From: Sphingobacterium arenae
GTDB taxonomy: Bacteria; Bacteroidota; Bacteroidia; Sphingobacteriales; Sphingobacteriaceae
Direction of reading: 5' to 3'
DNA: 64,000 nt
Assembly: GCF_014692505.1 (NCBI RefSeq)
Contig: NZ_JACNYK010000001.1
Location: 186,001-250,000 of the forward strand
Both the position numbers and the translations under genes were made by a program. Numbering within the stretch: position 1 is the first letter of the stretch; each line of letters opens with the position of its first letter. Below, in pieces: positions 17,749-27,965 of the stretch. The notes under the pieces are model-generated. The model ran no database searches. It had not been told where the DNA came from and was given only the letters and a program-made list of their open reading frames with translations.

Positions 17749-17786
17749 GTTCCACGTGAAACATATTTTAAAATTTCACGTGGAAC
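17749..17786. other. pair of inverted parS-like centromere sites
   Basis: Two 13-bp arms, GTTCCACGTGAAA (17749-17761) and TTTCACGTGGAAC (17774-17786), form a perfect inverted repeat with a 12-bp AT-rich spacer. Each arm centres on CACGTG and matches the bacterial parS palindrome TGTTTCACGTGAAACA at 14 of 16 (17748-17763) and 13 of 16 (17772-17787) positions. The repeat sits between the ABC-F stop and the mnmG start (15 bp). Binding by ParB (Spo0J) is inferred; the parAB genes are not in the window. Confidence 0.65.
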
Positions 17787-17801
17787 ATTAGCAAATAAAC
17801 A

Positions 17802-19661
17802 ATGTTTAATAAATATAATGTTATAGTAGTTGGTGCCGGACATGCAGGTTGTGAAGCAGCGGCAGCAGCGGCAAACCTAGGGTCATCCGTGTTATTAATC
17901 ACGATGAATATGGGTGTAATTGCACAAATGAGCTGCAATCCTGCAATAGGCGGCGTAGCAAAAGGACAAATAGTAAGAGAAATCGATGCAATGGGCGGCT
18001 ATACCGGTATAATTGCAGATAAGTCTACCTTACAATTTAGAATGCTTAACCTTTCAAAGGGGCCAGCAATGTGGAGCCCTCGCTCGCAGAATGATCGTAT
18101 GCGTTTCGCAGAAGAATGGCGTCTAACACTTGAATCATTACCCAATGTAGATATGTGGCAAGACACCGTTAAAGAAGTAATTGTGGAAAATGGTCGCGCT
18201 GCCGGGGTCGTTACTTCGCTTGGTATTCGTATAAAATCCGACGCTGTTATTCTCACAAACGGAACTTTTTTAAACGGTTTAATACATATTGGTGAAAAGA
18301 AAATAGGAGGGGGGCGAACCGGAGAAAAAGCGGCTACTGGTTTAACAGAACAATTGATCCATTTAGGATTCGAGTCAGGAAGAATGAAAACGGGAACTCC
18401 ACCTCGAGTTGATGGTAGATCACTCAACTATTCCTTGATGGAAGAACAATGGGGGGATAACAAAAGAGGCAAATTTTCTTTTACAAAAGTCGACATGCCA
18501 AAAGAGCAACGTTGTTGCTGGATTACTTATACCAACGATAAAGTTCACGAAGTTCTAAAAACAGGCTTCGAAAAATCTCCCATGTTTACTGGTCGTATAA
18601 AGGGACTAGGTCCCCGATATTGTCCTTCTATCGAAGACAAAATAAATCGCTTTGCAGAACGCGACAGACATCAAATTTTTGTCGAACCAGAAGGTTTTAA
18701 AACAGTAGAAATATATGTGAATGGTTTCTCCACCTCACTCCCAGAAGACATCCAGTTAAAGGCACTCCGATTAATTCCGGGGTTTGAAAATGCAAAAATG
18801 TACCGTCCTGGATATGCTATTGAGTACGACTATTTTCCGCCCATGCAATTAGATCTGACTTTGGAAACATTAAAGGTTAAACATCTTTTCTTCGCTGGGC
18901 AGATTAATGGAACGACTGGTTATGAAGAAGCGGGGGCACAGGGATTCGTTGCAGGTGTCAATGCCCATCAACGAATTAATGATCTGCATGAGTTAATATT
19001 AAAGCGTTCCGAATCATATATAGGTGTCCTTATCGACGACTTAGTAACCAAAGGAACAGAAGAACCCTACCGTATGTTTACTTCAAGGGCAGAACACAGA
19101 CTGCTCTTACGTCAGGACAACGCGGATATACGTCTTACACCAATTGCACATAAATTAGGTCTTGTGGATGATAAACGTTTAGAAAAAGTTAATAAAAAAA
19201 TAGAGGATTCAGAATACTTGGTAGAATACATGAAACAAAATAGCGTTGCACCTGAAGAGATGAATACTGTTTTGGAACAAGTAGGTTCCAATCCCCTTAA
19301 TCAAAAACAACGAATATTTAATATATTAAGTAGACCTCAAATCAATATCGGTCATATTGCAAAAGCAAACGCAAAATTTAGTATCTTGCTGAAACAATAT
19401 GATGAGGAAACTATTGAACAAACAGAGATAAAGGTGAAGTATGATAGCTACTTTGCAAAAGAAATGGAGATTGTGAATAGAATGAAAAAAATGGAAGATA
19501 GAGAAATAAATCCAGATTTCGATTACAACTCGCTTACGTCCCTTTCTATCGAAGCGCGTGAAAAATTACTAAAAGTAAAACCGCGCACATTGGGACAAGC
19601 ATCACGAATTTCAGGTGTTTCGCCCTCTGATATCAGTGTTTTAATGGTTCACATGAGTTAA
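17802..19661 (+). CDS. mnmG: tRNA uridine 5-carboxymethylaminomethyl modification enzyme MnmG
   Basis: FAD enzyme that, with MnmE, installs the cmnm5 group on wobble U34 of tRNAs. The 619-residue length is standard. The FAD dinucleotide motif [16 protein letters not shown] (about 9-24), the [22 protein letters not shown] block, the [11 protein letters not shown] segment, the KTGTPPR motif and the second FAD contact [18 protein letters not shown] are all present. The C-terminal helical domain ends in [18 protein letters not shown]. MnmG (GidA) is classically close to replication origins, in keeping with the parS-like pair just upstream and the DnaA-box cluster 4 kb downstream. Confidence 0.97.
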   Translation: MFNKYNVIVVGAGHAGCEAAAAAANLGSSVLLITMNMGVIAQMSCNPAIGGVAKGQIVREIDAMGGYTGIIADKSTLQFRMLNLSKGPAMWSPRSQNDRMRFAEEWRLTLESLPNVDMWQDTVKEVIVENGRAAGVVTSLGIRIKSDAVILTNGTFLNGLIHIGEKKIGGGRTGEKAATGLTEQLIHLGFESGRMKTGTPPRVDGRSLNYSLMEEQWGDNKRGKFSFTKVDMPKEQRCCWITYTNDKVHEVLKTGFEKSPMFTGRIKGLGPRYCPSIEDKINRFAERDRHQIFVEPEGFKTVEIYVNGFSTSLPEDIQLKALRLIPGFENAKMYRPGYAIEYDYFPPMQLDLTLETLKVKHLFFAGQINGTTGYEEAGAQGFVAGVNAHQRINDLHELILKRSESYIGVLIDDLVTKGTEEPYRMFTSRAEHRLLLRQDNADIRLTPIAHKLGLVDDKRLEKVNKKIEDSEYLVEYMKQNSVAPEEMNTVLEQVGSNPLNQKQRIFNILSRPQINIGHIAKANAKFSILLKQYDEETIEQTEIKVKYDSYFAKEMEIVNRMKKMEDREINPDFDYNSLTSLSIEAREKLLKVKPRTLGQASRISGVSPSDISVLMVHMS

Positions 19662-19738
19662 CAAACTGATTTTCAATACATTAATTATAAATATATTAGG
19701 CTTTAAATAACGAGGTATACGGGATTATTTTTAATTTT

Positions 19739-21415
19739 ATGAGTCATATATCCAAAAGAGATAAAAATGTATCAAACAGCTTTAAAATCGCAAAATCAAA
19801 ACATATAGCTATTTATGGCTTTATCCTATTGATGCTGTTCAGTGTGACAAGATGTGCTAATATGCAACGTCCTACAGGTGGACCAAAAGACTCTATCCCA
19901 CCGAAATTGTTGGAAGTATCCATACCCAACTTCAGTACCAATTTCACGGAAAAAAGAATTGTGTTACGATTTGATGAATTCATTAAATTAAATAACCAAT
20001 ACAAAGAATTCAGTATAAGTCCAGACGTGGAAGATATTGTAGATTATCGGGTGAGAAAAAAGGATTTAGTGATCACCTTACCTGATTCATTAGACGAAAA
20101 TACCACCTATACAATAAATTTCGGTAACGGACTAGTAGATTACAACGAGAGTAATCCCTTTGTTGATTACAACTATGTATTTGGAACAGGGGATGAATTG
20201 GACTCTCTTTCTGTCAGTGGCTCGGTTATCAATGGTTTTACAGGAGAATTTGATCAAAAGAAAGATGAAAACATAAAAATTCTTCTCATTCCCACATCAC
20301 AAGACTCCATATTTGGAAAAAGAAAAGCCAATATATTTGCTAACGTAGACACCTCCGGTAATTTCAAATTCAATAATTTAAGAGAAGATACTTATCGTAT
20401 TTACGCATTAAAAGAGCAGAATAATGACCGCATTTTTAATGGAAACGACGAATGGATAGGCTTTCTGGAAGATAGTATACGTTTAAATAAGGATATAGCC
20501 GACATAAAACTTGAAATAACAAAAGCATATCCTAAGGACTTTCGTACATTGGAAAAGAAATTTGAGCCAACTGGCCATATCTTATTAACCTTTACAAAAC
20601 CACTCGAACAACCAGAGACGAAAATTTTGTTCCCCGCAGAATTAAATGATAACAAAATAGAACAATACAGTTTTACTAATGACTCTGTTAAAATCTACAT
20701 ACCAAAAATAGAACTTGATTCCATAAAAATCGAATTAAATAATGGTAGTGAGCCCATGGATACCATCCTTATCAGAACAAATAAAAACGCAAAATTCGAT
20801 AGGGAAGTAAAACCGATACTCAGCATCACAAACAAAGTAGATCGTGTACGCCATATCACGTTAACAAGTACAAGCCCCCTGGCTAATGTTGATAAATCAA
20901 AAATCCTTATTCATGAAGACTCCGTCTCCAGAAGAAACTTCCAATTACAACAGGATACCATAAATAGAAATCTATATCATATACGTTACAACTGGCGTCC
21001 TAAACGAGACTATGAGTTGGTTATTCAAGAAGGAGCTATGCGTACACCATTTGATGACATCAATTTAGAATCGAAGACGAGATTTACTTTAGATGAGTCC
21101 GATAACTATGGTAATATCCATTTCACAGTCACTGGATTGGATTCTACAATGAATTACATCGTAGAACTGATCGATGAATCTAAAGAAAAAGTATTTGATA
21201 GGAAACCCCTTATTGCTTCTAATCCAAAAATAAGTTATACCAATTATCCGGGAGGAAAATATTCTCTGCGGATTATTTATGATGCAAACAATAATGGTCG
21301 GTGGGATCCCGCTGACGTTTACGCAAAAAAACAAGCGGAAAATATCTGGTATCTAAATAAAACGTTTACCATTCGAGCAAACTGGGATCAAAATGAAACG
21401 ATTAATTTAAAATAG
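19739..21415 (+). CDS. Ig-like (Big_5/SbsA-type) domain lipoprotein
   Basis: A 558-residue envelope protein. An N-terminal hydrophobic stretch ends in FSVTRCANMQRPTGGPKDSIPP. The following text (R/Q)PTGGPKDSIPPKLLEVSIPN is the hallmark of the Bacteroidota Ig-like-domain lipoprotein. The lipobox is odd, because Arg sits directly before the Cys (VTRC). Residues about 55-150 form the Big_5 beta sandwich (ENTTYTINFGNGLVDYNESN); the rest is beta-rich with a C-terminal GGKYSLRIIYDANNNGRWDPADV calcium-like turn. Probably anchored in the outer membrane; function unknown. Confidence 0.75.
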   Translation: MSHISKRDKNVSNSFKIAKSKHIAIYGFILLMLFSVTRCANMQRPTGGPKDSIPPKLLEVSIPNFSTNFTEKRIVLRFDEFIKLNNQYKEFSISPDVEDIVDYRVRKKDLVITLPDSLDENTTYTINFGNGLVDYNESNPFVDYNYVFGTGDELDSLSVSGSVINGFTGEFDQKKDENIKILLIPTSQDSIFGKRKANIFANVDTSGNFKFNNLREDTYRIYALKEQNNDRIFNGNDEWIGFLEDSIRLNKDIADIKLEITKAYPKDFRTLEKKFEPTGHILLTFTKPLEQPETKILFPAELNDNKIEQYSFTNDSVKIYIPKIELDSIKIELNNGSEPMDTILIRTNKNAKFDREVKPILSITNKVDRVRHITLTSTSPLANVDKSKILIHEDSVSRRNFQLQQDTINRNLYHIRYNWRPKRDYELVIQEGAMRTPFDDINLESKTRFTLDESDNYGNIHFTVTGLDSTMNYIVELIDESKEKVFDRKPLIASNPKISYTNYPGGKYSLRIIYDANNNGRWDPADVYAKKQAENIWYLNKTFTIRANWDQNETINLK

Positions 21416-21435
21416 CTATGCAGGTGTAACGCTAG

Positions 21436-21945
21436 TTAATCAAACCAAGAACTATATAATACGTAGTTATGAGGCAATCGCTGCAACAGCGCCAATTGCT
21501 CCGCTGTTAACAATTTTATCTTTCTCGCAGGAATCCCCGCATACAGATAACCCGACTCGCAAATCATATCTTCCAACACAACTGCTCCCGCTGCAATAAT
21601 TACATTTGATTCCACAACTGCTCTATCCATAACGATAGCCCCCATACCTATCAATACATAATCATGCACCGCGCAACCGTGTACGATAGCATTATGCCCT
21701 ATGTTTACATAGCTGCCTATGTCGGTTCCATTTCTCTGATAGGTACAATGGATAACTACGCCATCTTGGATATTGGTATAATCTCCAACACGGATATAAT
21801 TTACATCGCCTCTAACAACCGCATTAAACCAAACAGAACAATGCTTACCGATGATGACATCACCAATAATAGTCGCATTATCGGCTACAAAAACAGATTC
21901 ATCAATCTGCGGAAATTTATTTTTTACGGGTAAAATAGTAGGCAT
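21436..21945 (-). CDS. gamma-carbonic anhydrase family protein
   Basis: A 169-residue left-handed beta-helix protein with hexapeptide repeats (for example CSVWFNAVVRGDVNYIRVGDYTNIQDGVVIH). Metal-binding His residues appear as VIHC, NIGHNAIVHG and AIVHGCAVHD, matching gamma-class carbonic anhydrase/PaaY-YrdA proteins. It probably forms a trimer in the cytosol. Catalytic activity is not certain because many family members are inactive or have other acyl-related roles. It lies 31 bp downstream of nadB on the same strand, so likely in one operon. Confidence 0.85.
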   Translation of the reverse strand: MPTILPVKNKFPQIDESVFVADNATIIGDVIIGKHCSVWFNAVVRGDVNYIRVGDYTNIQDGVVIHCTYQRNGTDIGSYVNIGHNAIVHGCAVHDYVLIGMGAIVMDRAVVESNVIIAAGAVVLEDMICESGYLYAGIPARKIKLLTAEQLALLQRLPHNYVLYSSWFD

Positions 21946-21976
21946 TTCTCTTAAAATTGAATATTCTCACTCCCTA

Positions 21977-23569
21977 TTATAAAACGGTATCTTCCAATTC
22001 ATCTGATTTACGAGGAAAATCAGTGGTATAATGTAATCCTCTGCTTTCTTTCCGTTGCATAGCAGACTTCACAATTAAATAAGAAACTTGTATCACGTTA
22101 CGCAATTCACATAGCTTTACCGATAACTTCGTATTTTTATAAAAATCCTCTGTTTCTTCATATAAAAATCCCAAACGTCTGATGGCTCTATCCAAACGAA
22201 AATCGGATCGCACTATACCTACATAATCACTCATTAATTTCTGCGTTTCACGTAGATTATGCGTCACTAATATCTCTTCATTCATCAACTGTGCCTTCGA
22301 TTCATCCCAACCAGGTATATCAATTGCATAATCCAATTTTCCTATCATTGGTAAAGCGTCTTCAAAAATACGGTGCGCATATACAACGGCTTCTAATAAT
22401 GAATTGGAAGCCAAACGATTAGCACCATGTAGACCTGTCGAAGAGCATTCTCCGCACGCATACAAATTTTCAATGGAAGTCCTGCCATTCTCGTCGACCA
22501 TAATACCACCACATAAATAGTGTGCTGCGGGTGTCACCGGTATATAATCCTTTGTCATATCTAACCCAATCGAAAGACATTTCTCGAAAATATTTGGAAA
22601 ATGTGCAATGATATCTGCTTTCTTACGATGCGTTATATCCAAATAAACAAAATCCAGTCCTGACTTCTTCATTTCATTGTCTATGGCTCTTGCGACAATG
22701 TCCCGGGGGGCCAAGGATGCACGCTCGTCATATTCCTCCATAAATGATTCCCCTGTCACTCTTCTTAATATACCGCCAAAACCACGTACTGCTTCAGAAA
22801 TAAGGAAAGATGGTGATTCTTTTGGATTATACAGCGAGGTCGGGTGAAACTGTATAAATTCCATGTTCCTTACCTTTCCTTTGGCCCTATACACCATAGC
22901 GATACCATCACCAGTGGCAATAGTTGGATTTGTAGTACTCGCATATACATGTCCGGCTCCACCGGATGCCATCAATGTTACTTTGCTAAGAAATGTTTCT
23001 ATGGTATTATTTTTCGTATTCAAAGCATAGATACCAAAACAACGGATGTCTGTCGTACTTTTATCCACATGAATACCTTGATGATGTTGTGTAATCAAAT
23101 CAACGGCAAAATAATGTGTTAATATTTCAATATTAGGATGCTGATGCACTTTCTCCAATAACGCCCGCTCTATTTCATAACCTGTAATATCTTTGTAATG
23201 AAGAATACGATGATTAGAATGTCCACCCTCGCGAGCAAGATCATAATGCTCCTCATCGACCTTATCGAAATTAGTACCATAATCAATAAGCTCTTTAATC
23301 CGTTCTGGAGCTTCTTTAACAACGTTTTCCACAATATTCACATGGCACAAACCATCTCCAGCAATCTGTGTATCAATAATATGCTTTTCGAAACTGTCTG
23401 ATTTATCCACAACAGCTGCCACTCCTCCCTGCGCATATTTCGTATTCGATTCATCCTCATTGGACTTGGTGACTATCAATACCTTGCCCCGTTCTGCTGC
23501 TTTAAGTGCAAAACTCAATCCAGCAATACCAGAACCTATTACTAAAAAATCTACGTGTCTATGTATCAT
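21977..23569 (-). CDS. nadB: L-aspartate oxidase
   Basis: Oxidises L-aspartate to iminoaspartate, which NadA (encoded divergently across the gap) condenses to quinolinate for NAD synthesis. The 530-residue flavoprotein starts MIHRHVDFLVIGSGIAGLSFAL; the frame is open for 38 more codons upstream, but those residues do not fit the family, so the ATG at 23569 is chosen. Motifs: the FAD-binding GSGIAG, KYAQGGVAAVV, MEFIQFHPTSL, and the C-terminal ACGECSSTGLHGANRLASNSLLEAVV. It is followed by the gamma-carbonic-anhydrase gene. Confidence 0.95.
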   Translation of the reverse strand: MIHRHVDFLVIGSGIAGLSFALKAAERGKVLIVTKSNEDESNTKYAQGGVAAVVDKSDSFEKHIIDTQIAGDGLCHVNIVENVVKEAPERIKELIDYGTNFDKVDEEHYDLAREGGHSNHRILHYKDITGYEIERALLEKVHQHPNIEILTHYFAVDLITQHHQGIHVDKSTTDIRCFGIYALNTKNNTIETFLSKVTLMASGGAGHVYASTTNPTIATGDGIAMVYRAKGKVRNMEFIQFHPTSLYNPKESPSFLISEAVRGFGGILRRVTGESFMEEYDERASLAPRDIVARAIDNEMKKSGLDFVYLDITHRKKADIIAHFPNIFEKCLSIGLDMTKDYIPVTPAAHYLCGGIMVDENGRTSIENLYACGECSSTGLHGANRLASNSLLEAVVYAHRIFEDALPMIGKLDYAIDIPGWDESKAQLMNEEILVTHNLRETQKLMSDYVGIVRSDFRLDRAIRRLGFLYEETEDFYKNTKLSVKLCELRNVIQVSYLIVKSAMQRKESRGLHYTTDFPRKSDELEDTVL

Positions 23570-24058
23570 AACGTGTACAAAGCGGACCACCGCTAAATTA
23601 TATAATGAACAAATTAACAAAATATGTGGAAAACCTGTATAAAAAGGGTGAACTAAAAATGAAAACTTTAAAACTTTCCACAAACTTCAATCTATTCCCA
23701 CAAAAGAGATGTAAAAGTTAAGGTAAAATCAACCTAATATTAACAAATTGTAAACACTAAACATTCAACAAAAAATTATGGAAAGAGAAAAGCTAAAAAA
23801 ACCACATTCCTGAAAATCAAACAATAACATATTCTAAAATGTGGACAATATGTGGATAACAAAAGAATAAAGTTTTTTCAAAATATATATTCATGCACTT
23901 ATCCCCATTTTCCACAGGCTAATAAACAATAAGATTCTTTCTTTAAAAAAAGATTATTATTTATTGGAAAAGGGGAATGTGGATTTCGTTTGATTTTCTT
24001 TCTTTACTTTTGTATTGTTGTCTAGTCAAACTGAGGAAGCTAAATAGAGAGGGAACTA
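23570..24058. other. predicted chromosomal replication origin (oriC), DnaA-box cluster
   Basis: A 489-bp AT-rich gap between the divergent nadB and nadA genes. DnaA boxes (consensus TTATCCACA): perfect at 23851-23859 (minus). Single-mismatch boxes lie at 23625-23633 (minus), 23840-23848 (minus), 23899-23907 (plus) and 23908-23916 (plus). Two-mismatch boxes lie at 23674-23682 (plus) and 23978-23986 (minus). The minus pair and the plus pair flank AT-rich DNA (23860-23898), and another AT-rich run follows at 23920-23966, good candidates for duplex unwinding. No other stretch here has such a cluster. Assignment is by pattern only. Confidence 0.7.
24005..24012 (+). promoter_or_regulatory. candidate -7 box for nadA-thiL
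   Basis: TACTTTTG matches TAnnTTTG, 46 nt before the nadA ATG, with a TTTC at 23984-23987 (17-bp spacer) as a weak -33. It lies inside the right end of the predicted origin, so nadA expression may be linked to origin state. Confidence 0.45.
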
Positions 24059-25057
24059 ATGAATACTATTTTTGAAAGGGATTTGGAAGCTAAGGGGTTC
24101 ATCGATGAACCTATCGACCCTACAATAGATATTGTTACTGAAATTCAGCAATTAAAAAAAGAAAAGAATGCGGTTATTCTAGCGCATTATTATCAAGAAT
24201 CTGAAATTCAGGATATTGCAGATTACATTGGAGATAGTTTGGGACTATCCCAACAAGCAGCTAAAACAGATGCAGATATAATTGTTTTTGCGGGTGTGCA
24301 TTTTATGGCTGAAACGGCAAAAATTTTATCACCTTCGAAGAAAGTGTTGTTACCGGATTTAAAAGCTGGTTGTTCTTTATCGGACAGCTGTCCACCGCAT
24401 TTGTTTGCGAAGTTTAAAGAGCAATATCCAGATCATATGGTTATTACGTATGTAAACTGTACGGCGGAGTTAAAAGCCTTATCGGATATCGTGTGTACAT
24501 CAAGCAATGCAGTACAGATTGTAGAGAGCTTGCCGAAAGAACAGAAGATTATCTTCGGTCCTGACCGCAACCTTGGAGAATATGTGAAAAAGAAAACAGG
24601 ACGTGATTTAGTGTTATGGAATGGTGCCTGTATGGTGCACGAGATTTTTTCACAGGATAAGATTGTTGATTTAAGAGCACAGTTTCCTCATGCGAAATTC
24701 ATAGCACATCCAGAATGTGAAGATCACATTTTGGCGCAAGCTGATTACATTGGCTCTACATCCGGTATGCTGAAGTTTACGATTGAAGACAATGCACAAC
24801 AATATATTGTTGCCACAGAATCTGGTATCTTGCACCAGATGCAGAAAGCTAGTCCTATGAAGACTTTCATTCCTGCTCCGCCAAATAACATCTGTGCCTG
24901 TAACGATTGTCCACATATGAAACTAAATACATTGGAAAAGCTTTACAATTGTTTATATTATGAACTTCCGGAGGTAGATTTGCCCATGGATATCGTTGAA
25001 CGCGCTAAAAAACCAATCGAACGGATGCTAGAAATATCCGAAAAATTAGGATTGTAG
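24059..25057 (+). CDS. nadA: quinolinate synthase A
   Basis: 4Fe-4S enzyme that joins iminoaspartate and dihydroxyacetone phosphate to quinolinate in NAD synthesis. The 332-residue protein carries the three cluster cysteine regions: [20 protein letters not shown] and [15 protein letters not shown]. Substrate motifs [20 protein letters not shown] and the SNAVQIVE stretch are also present. A purine-rich stretch (AGAGAGGGAAC) precedes the ATG. It forms a two-gene unit with thiL (26-bp gap); its partner nadB is divergent across the oriC-like gap. nadC is not in the window. Confidence 0.96.
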   Translation: MNTIFERDLEAKGFIDEPIDPTIDIVTEIQQLKKEKNAVILAHYYQESEIQDIADYIGDSLGLSQQAAKTDADIIVFAGVHFMAETAKILSPSKKVLLPDLKAGCSLSDSCPPHLFAKFKEQYPDHMVITYVNCTAELKALSDIVCTSSNAVQIVESLPKEQKIIFGPDRNLGEYVKKKTGRDLVLWNGACMVHEIFSQDKIVDLRAQFPHAKFIAHPECEDHILAQADYIGSTSGMLKFTIEDNAQQYIVATESGILHQMQKASPMKTFIPAPPNNICACNDCPHMKLNTLEKLYNCLYYELPEVDLPMDIVERAKKPIERMLEISEKLGL

Positions 25058-25083
25058 TATAGTATCCTGGTATATAAAGAGAT

Positions 25084-26130
25084 ATGTTTGATAATAAAGA
25101 TAGAACAGAAATAAATGAGCTAGGCGAATTTGGTTTGATTGCGCATCTAACCGAAGCGGTAGAGATTACAGAACCATCTACTATAAAAGGAATTGGAGAT
25201 GACGCGGCTGTATTGGACTTTTCTAATAAAAAAACGCTGATATCTACAGATTTGCTACTTGAAGGCATTCATTTTGATTTACGTTATGTTCCGCTAAAAC
25301 ATCTGGGATATAAAGCAGTACAAGTCAATTTGAGTGATATTTATGCCATGAATGGCAAAGCGTCACAGATTACTTTTTCTATAGGCTTATCTTCTAAATT
25401 TCCGTTGGAAGCGGTAGAAGAAATCTATGAAGGAGCGCTGATAGCTTGTAAAAAATATAATGTAGACCTTATAGGAGGTGATACATCTGCATCCGCACAA
25501 GGTTTAGTTATTTCTGTTACAAGTATTGGTTATGCAGAAGCCGATAAAATAGCATATCGTTCAGGTGCGAAAGAAGGTGATTTGCTTTGTATAAGTGGCG
25601 ATCTAGGCGGTGCTTATGTGGGTTTACAGCTTTTGGAACGTGAAAAGCAGATTTTTTTAGAGAATCCACAGATTCAGCCGGATTTGGAAGGAAAAGATTA
25701 TATTGTGGAGCGGCAACTGAAACCGGAAGCACGTAAGGATGTGGTGGAATTATTTGAAACTTACAGTATACAACCACATGCGATGATTGATGTGTCTGAT
25801 GGTTTAGCTTCGGAGATACTGCACATCTGTAATGCTTCCAAGGTGGGCTGTAAGTTATATGAAGATAAAATACCAATAGATCCCATGACATACGATACCG
25901 CTCGTGAATTCGGGTTGGATCCTACTGTATGTGCATTAAATGGCGGCGAAGATTACGAGTTGCTATTTACTGTTCCACAAGAGCAATACGATAAAGTGAA
26001 GAACCAGTTGGATATTACGATTATTGGTTATATAACAGAGGAAGCAGCCGGCTGCGAAATGATTTCCAAATCAGGAAATGTACATCCTATTAAAGCACAA
26101 GGCTGGAATGCTTTTAAAGCAGGCAAATAA
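25084..26130 (+). CDS. thiL: thiamine-monophosphate kinase
   Basis: ATP-dependent phosphorylation of thiamine monophosphate to the active diphosphate; cytosolic, PurM-like fold. The 348-residue protein has the family signatures GIGDDAAVLDF, ISTDLLLEGIHFDLRY, IGGDTSASAQG, DVSDGLASEI and NGGEDYELLFT. These hold the Asp residues that bind magnesium and ATP. It follows nadA by 26 bp. It ends just before a strong bidirectional hairpin shared with the convergent ompA-family gene. Confidence 0.95.
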   Translation: MFDNKDRTEINELGEFGLIAHLTEAVEITEPSTIKGIGDDAAVLDFSNKKTLISTDLLLEGIHFDLRYVPLKHLGYKAVQVNLSDIYAMNGKASQITFSIGLSSKFPLEAVEEIYEGALIACKKYNVDLIGGDTSASAQGLVISVTSIGYAEADKIAYRSGAKEGDLLCISGDLGGAYVGLQLLEREKQIFLENPQIQPDLEGKDYIVERQLKPEARKDVVELFETYSIQPHAMIDVSDGLASEILHICNASKVGCKLYEDKIPIDPMTYDTAREFGLDPTVCALNGGEDYELLFTVPQEQYDKVKNQLDITIIGYITEEAAGCEMISKSGNVHPIKAQGWNAFKAGK

Positions 26131-26143
26131 ATACCTTAAATAG

Positions 26144-26183
26144 AAAGAGACAGATTTAGAGAAATTCCTAAATCTGTCTCTTT
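26144..26183. terminator. bidirectional terminator between thiL and the OmpA-family gene
   Basis: A 16-bp stem (26144-26159 with 26168-26183) and an 8-nt loop, with T-rich right flank and A-rich left flank. Confidence 0.85.
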
Positions 26184-26201
26184 TTCTATAATAAAGTTTG
26201 T

Positions 26202-27965
26202 TTAATACGCTAATACTTTGATTTCGGTTCTTCTGTTTTCTTGATGTTGCTGTTCCGAACAATTAACGCCGTTACGGCAATCGTTTAGCAATTTAGTTTC
26301 GCCGTATCCTCGAGCGACTAGACGATTTCTGGCGATACCATTTGCTACCAGATAATCTACAGCCGAATCTGCTCTACGCTGAGACAACTTTAGGTTGTAG
26401 TTATCATTTCCTCTACTATCCGTGTGCGAAGAAAGTTCGATACGCAATGTCGGATTTTGTTTCATAACGGCAACGACGTTGTCAAGTATAGTCACCGCAT
26501 CTTGACGGATATCACTCCTATCAAAATCATAATGAATATTCTTCAAGACCCATTCTCCGTTTTCAACTAGTTCGCAAACGCCTAATTTTAAGGTTACATA
26601 TAATGTTTGGCTGCGGTCCAATCCTTTAGTAGAAACGATCTCGGTTTGCGAATATCTACCCTGTTGATTAGCGACCACCGTGAAATCACTTTGACCATCG
26701 AGTTGATAAATAAATTTACCTTCCGCATCTGACGTCTGGCTAGCATTCACTTTAGAGCCAGTATGTGTCAGCACCGTATTAATGCCTGCTAAGTTTTGAG
26801 CTGTCGCACAGTCAAATGTCTCACCGATAAGTGTAAACCTCGGATCATCGTGATAGATTTCTTTAAAGATAACCGAACTTGAGGTCTGGAAATCCGTTTC
26901 GGTCAAAGTCAGTATCGGTGTTTTGATACCATTTTTCTCTCCAACGATCTGATATTGTCCTGGTTTAATGGAGGATACTTTAGAAGCCTGTCCGCTGGCA
27001 TCGGTAACAGACCTATCATGGATGTCCGTACCTTCGATGGATACCGTAACACCACTAAGTGCCAAATTGGTCTGCTTATCTTTGACAACGATTTGAAGAT
27101 CTTTTAATGCTATTTTTTTCACCTCTTCGTCGTATTTAGGACTATTATCTTCTTTTACTGTAGGAGATTCTTTACGGCCAAAAATATATTTTAAACCGAT
27201 ACCTGCCTGCATGGTTTTATGTGGTGTTTGCTTTGTTTCCCGAACATCGCCATAGTGATCCCAAACAGTTTTTACATGCGTTGTTTCTGTTATCGGATTA
27301 GTTTCTTCTACGCGTTCTATTGCAAATCGACTGGCTTTACTTCCAAATTTTTCACCAAAAGTCTGTACGTAATCCACATGACCGAAGAGGGAAAAATGTT
27401 TGTTCAACATGTAATTAAAACGGAGTCCACCTATCCCCGCCCAACTGTTTGCCCGATTAGAAGCATCATTGACTGTGCTCATGATATCTTGGGAATGTAT
27501 TAGAGAGCCACCTGTTGGATCACGTTCTTCGTAGGTGACAGATCGTATATATTCTGGAAAATATTGCATCATCAATCCTCCTCGAATATATGCCTCTACA
27601 TGGAATCGGTCGACTGCATACTTATAACTGGGACCAAAAGTAAATAAGTAATCTTGAAACCTACTTTTATTAATATAGTCTGTGGAAATATATCCGTTTT
27701 CAAAATGGAATGTGTCCTGGAGATTGATACTATTATAGATATATCGTGCATCTACCCCCAAACCAAATTTATTTCCCGAAAAATATTTATCAAGAAAGAA
27801 TCCGGAATAATACCCAATCTTCGTTTCTCCCATCGATTTGTAAGTGCTGATAGGCAAACTCGCCCCACCTTGGATGCCTATCTGTAAATCGCCTTTTTCT
27901 TTCTGTTGTGCGATGGCTAAAATTGTAATGCTTAGTAACATTAATGCAAGTAAAAATCGTTTCAT
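26202..27965 (-). CDS. OmpA-family outer-membrane protein with beta-barrel and carboxypeptidase-like domains
   Basis: A 587-residue envelope protein. The signal peptide is MKRFLLALMLLSITILAIAQQ. Residues about 25-270 look like an N-terminal outer-membrane beta barrel (alternating Tyr/Gly strands). Residues about 290-470 hold two Ig-like/regulatory-like domains (TNLALSGVTVSIEGTD; AEGKFIYQLDGQ). Residues about 475-587 form an OmpA peptidoglycan-binding domain with NIHYDFDRSDIRQDA, LSSHTDSRGNDNYNLKLSQRRADSAVDYL and the late ENRRTEIKV. It likely tethers the outer membrane to peptidoglycan. Monocistronic; divergent from aacS. Confidence 0.88.
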   Translation of the reverse strand: MKRFLLALMLLSITILAIAQQKEKGDLQIGIQGGASLPISTYKSMGETKIGYYSGFFLDKYFSGNKFGLGVDARYIYNSINLQDTFHFENGYISTDYINKSRFQDYLFTFGPSYKYAVDRFHVEAYIRGGLMMQYFPEYIRSVTYEERDPTGGSLIHSQDIMSTVNDASNRANSWAGIGGLRFNYMLNKHFSLFGHVDYVQTFGEKFGSKASRFAIERVEETNPITETTHVKTVWDHYGDVRETKQTPHKTMQAGIGLKYIFGRKESPTVKEDNSPKYDEEVKKIALKDLQIVVKDKQTNLALSGVTVSIEGTDIHDRSVTDASGQASKVSSIKPGQYQIVGEKNGIKTPILTLTETDFQTSSSVIFKEIYHDDPRFTLIGETFDCATAQNLAGINTVLTHTGSKVNASQTSDAEGKFIYQLDGQSDFTVVANQQGRYSQTEIVSTKGLDRSQTLYVTLKLGVCELVENGEWVLKNIHYDFDRSDIRQDAVTILDNVVAVMKQNPTLRIELSSHTDSRGNDNYNLKLSQRRADSAVDYLVANGIARNRLVARGYGETKLLNDCRNGVNCSEQQHQENRRTEIKVLAY

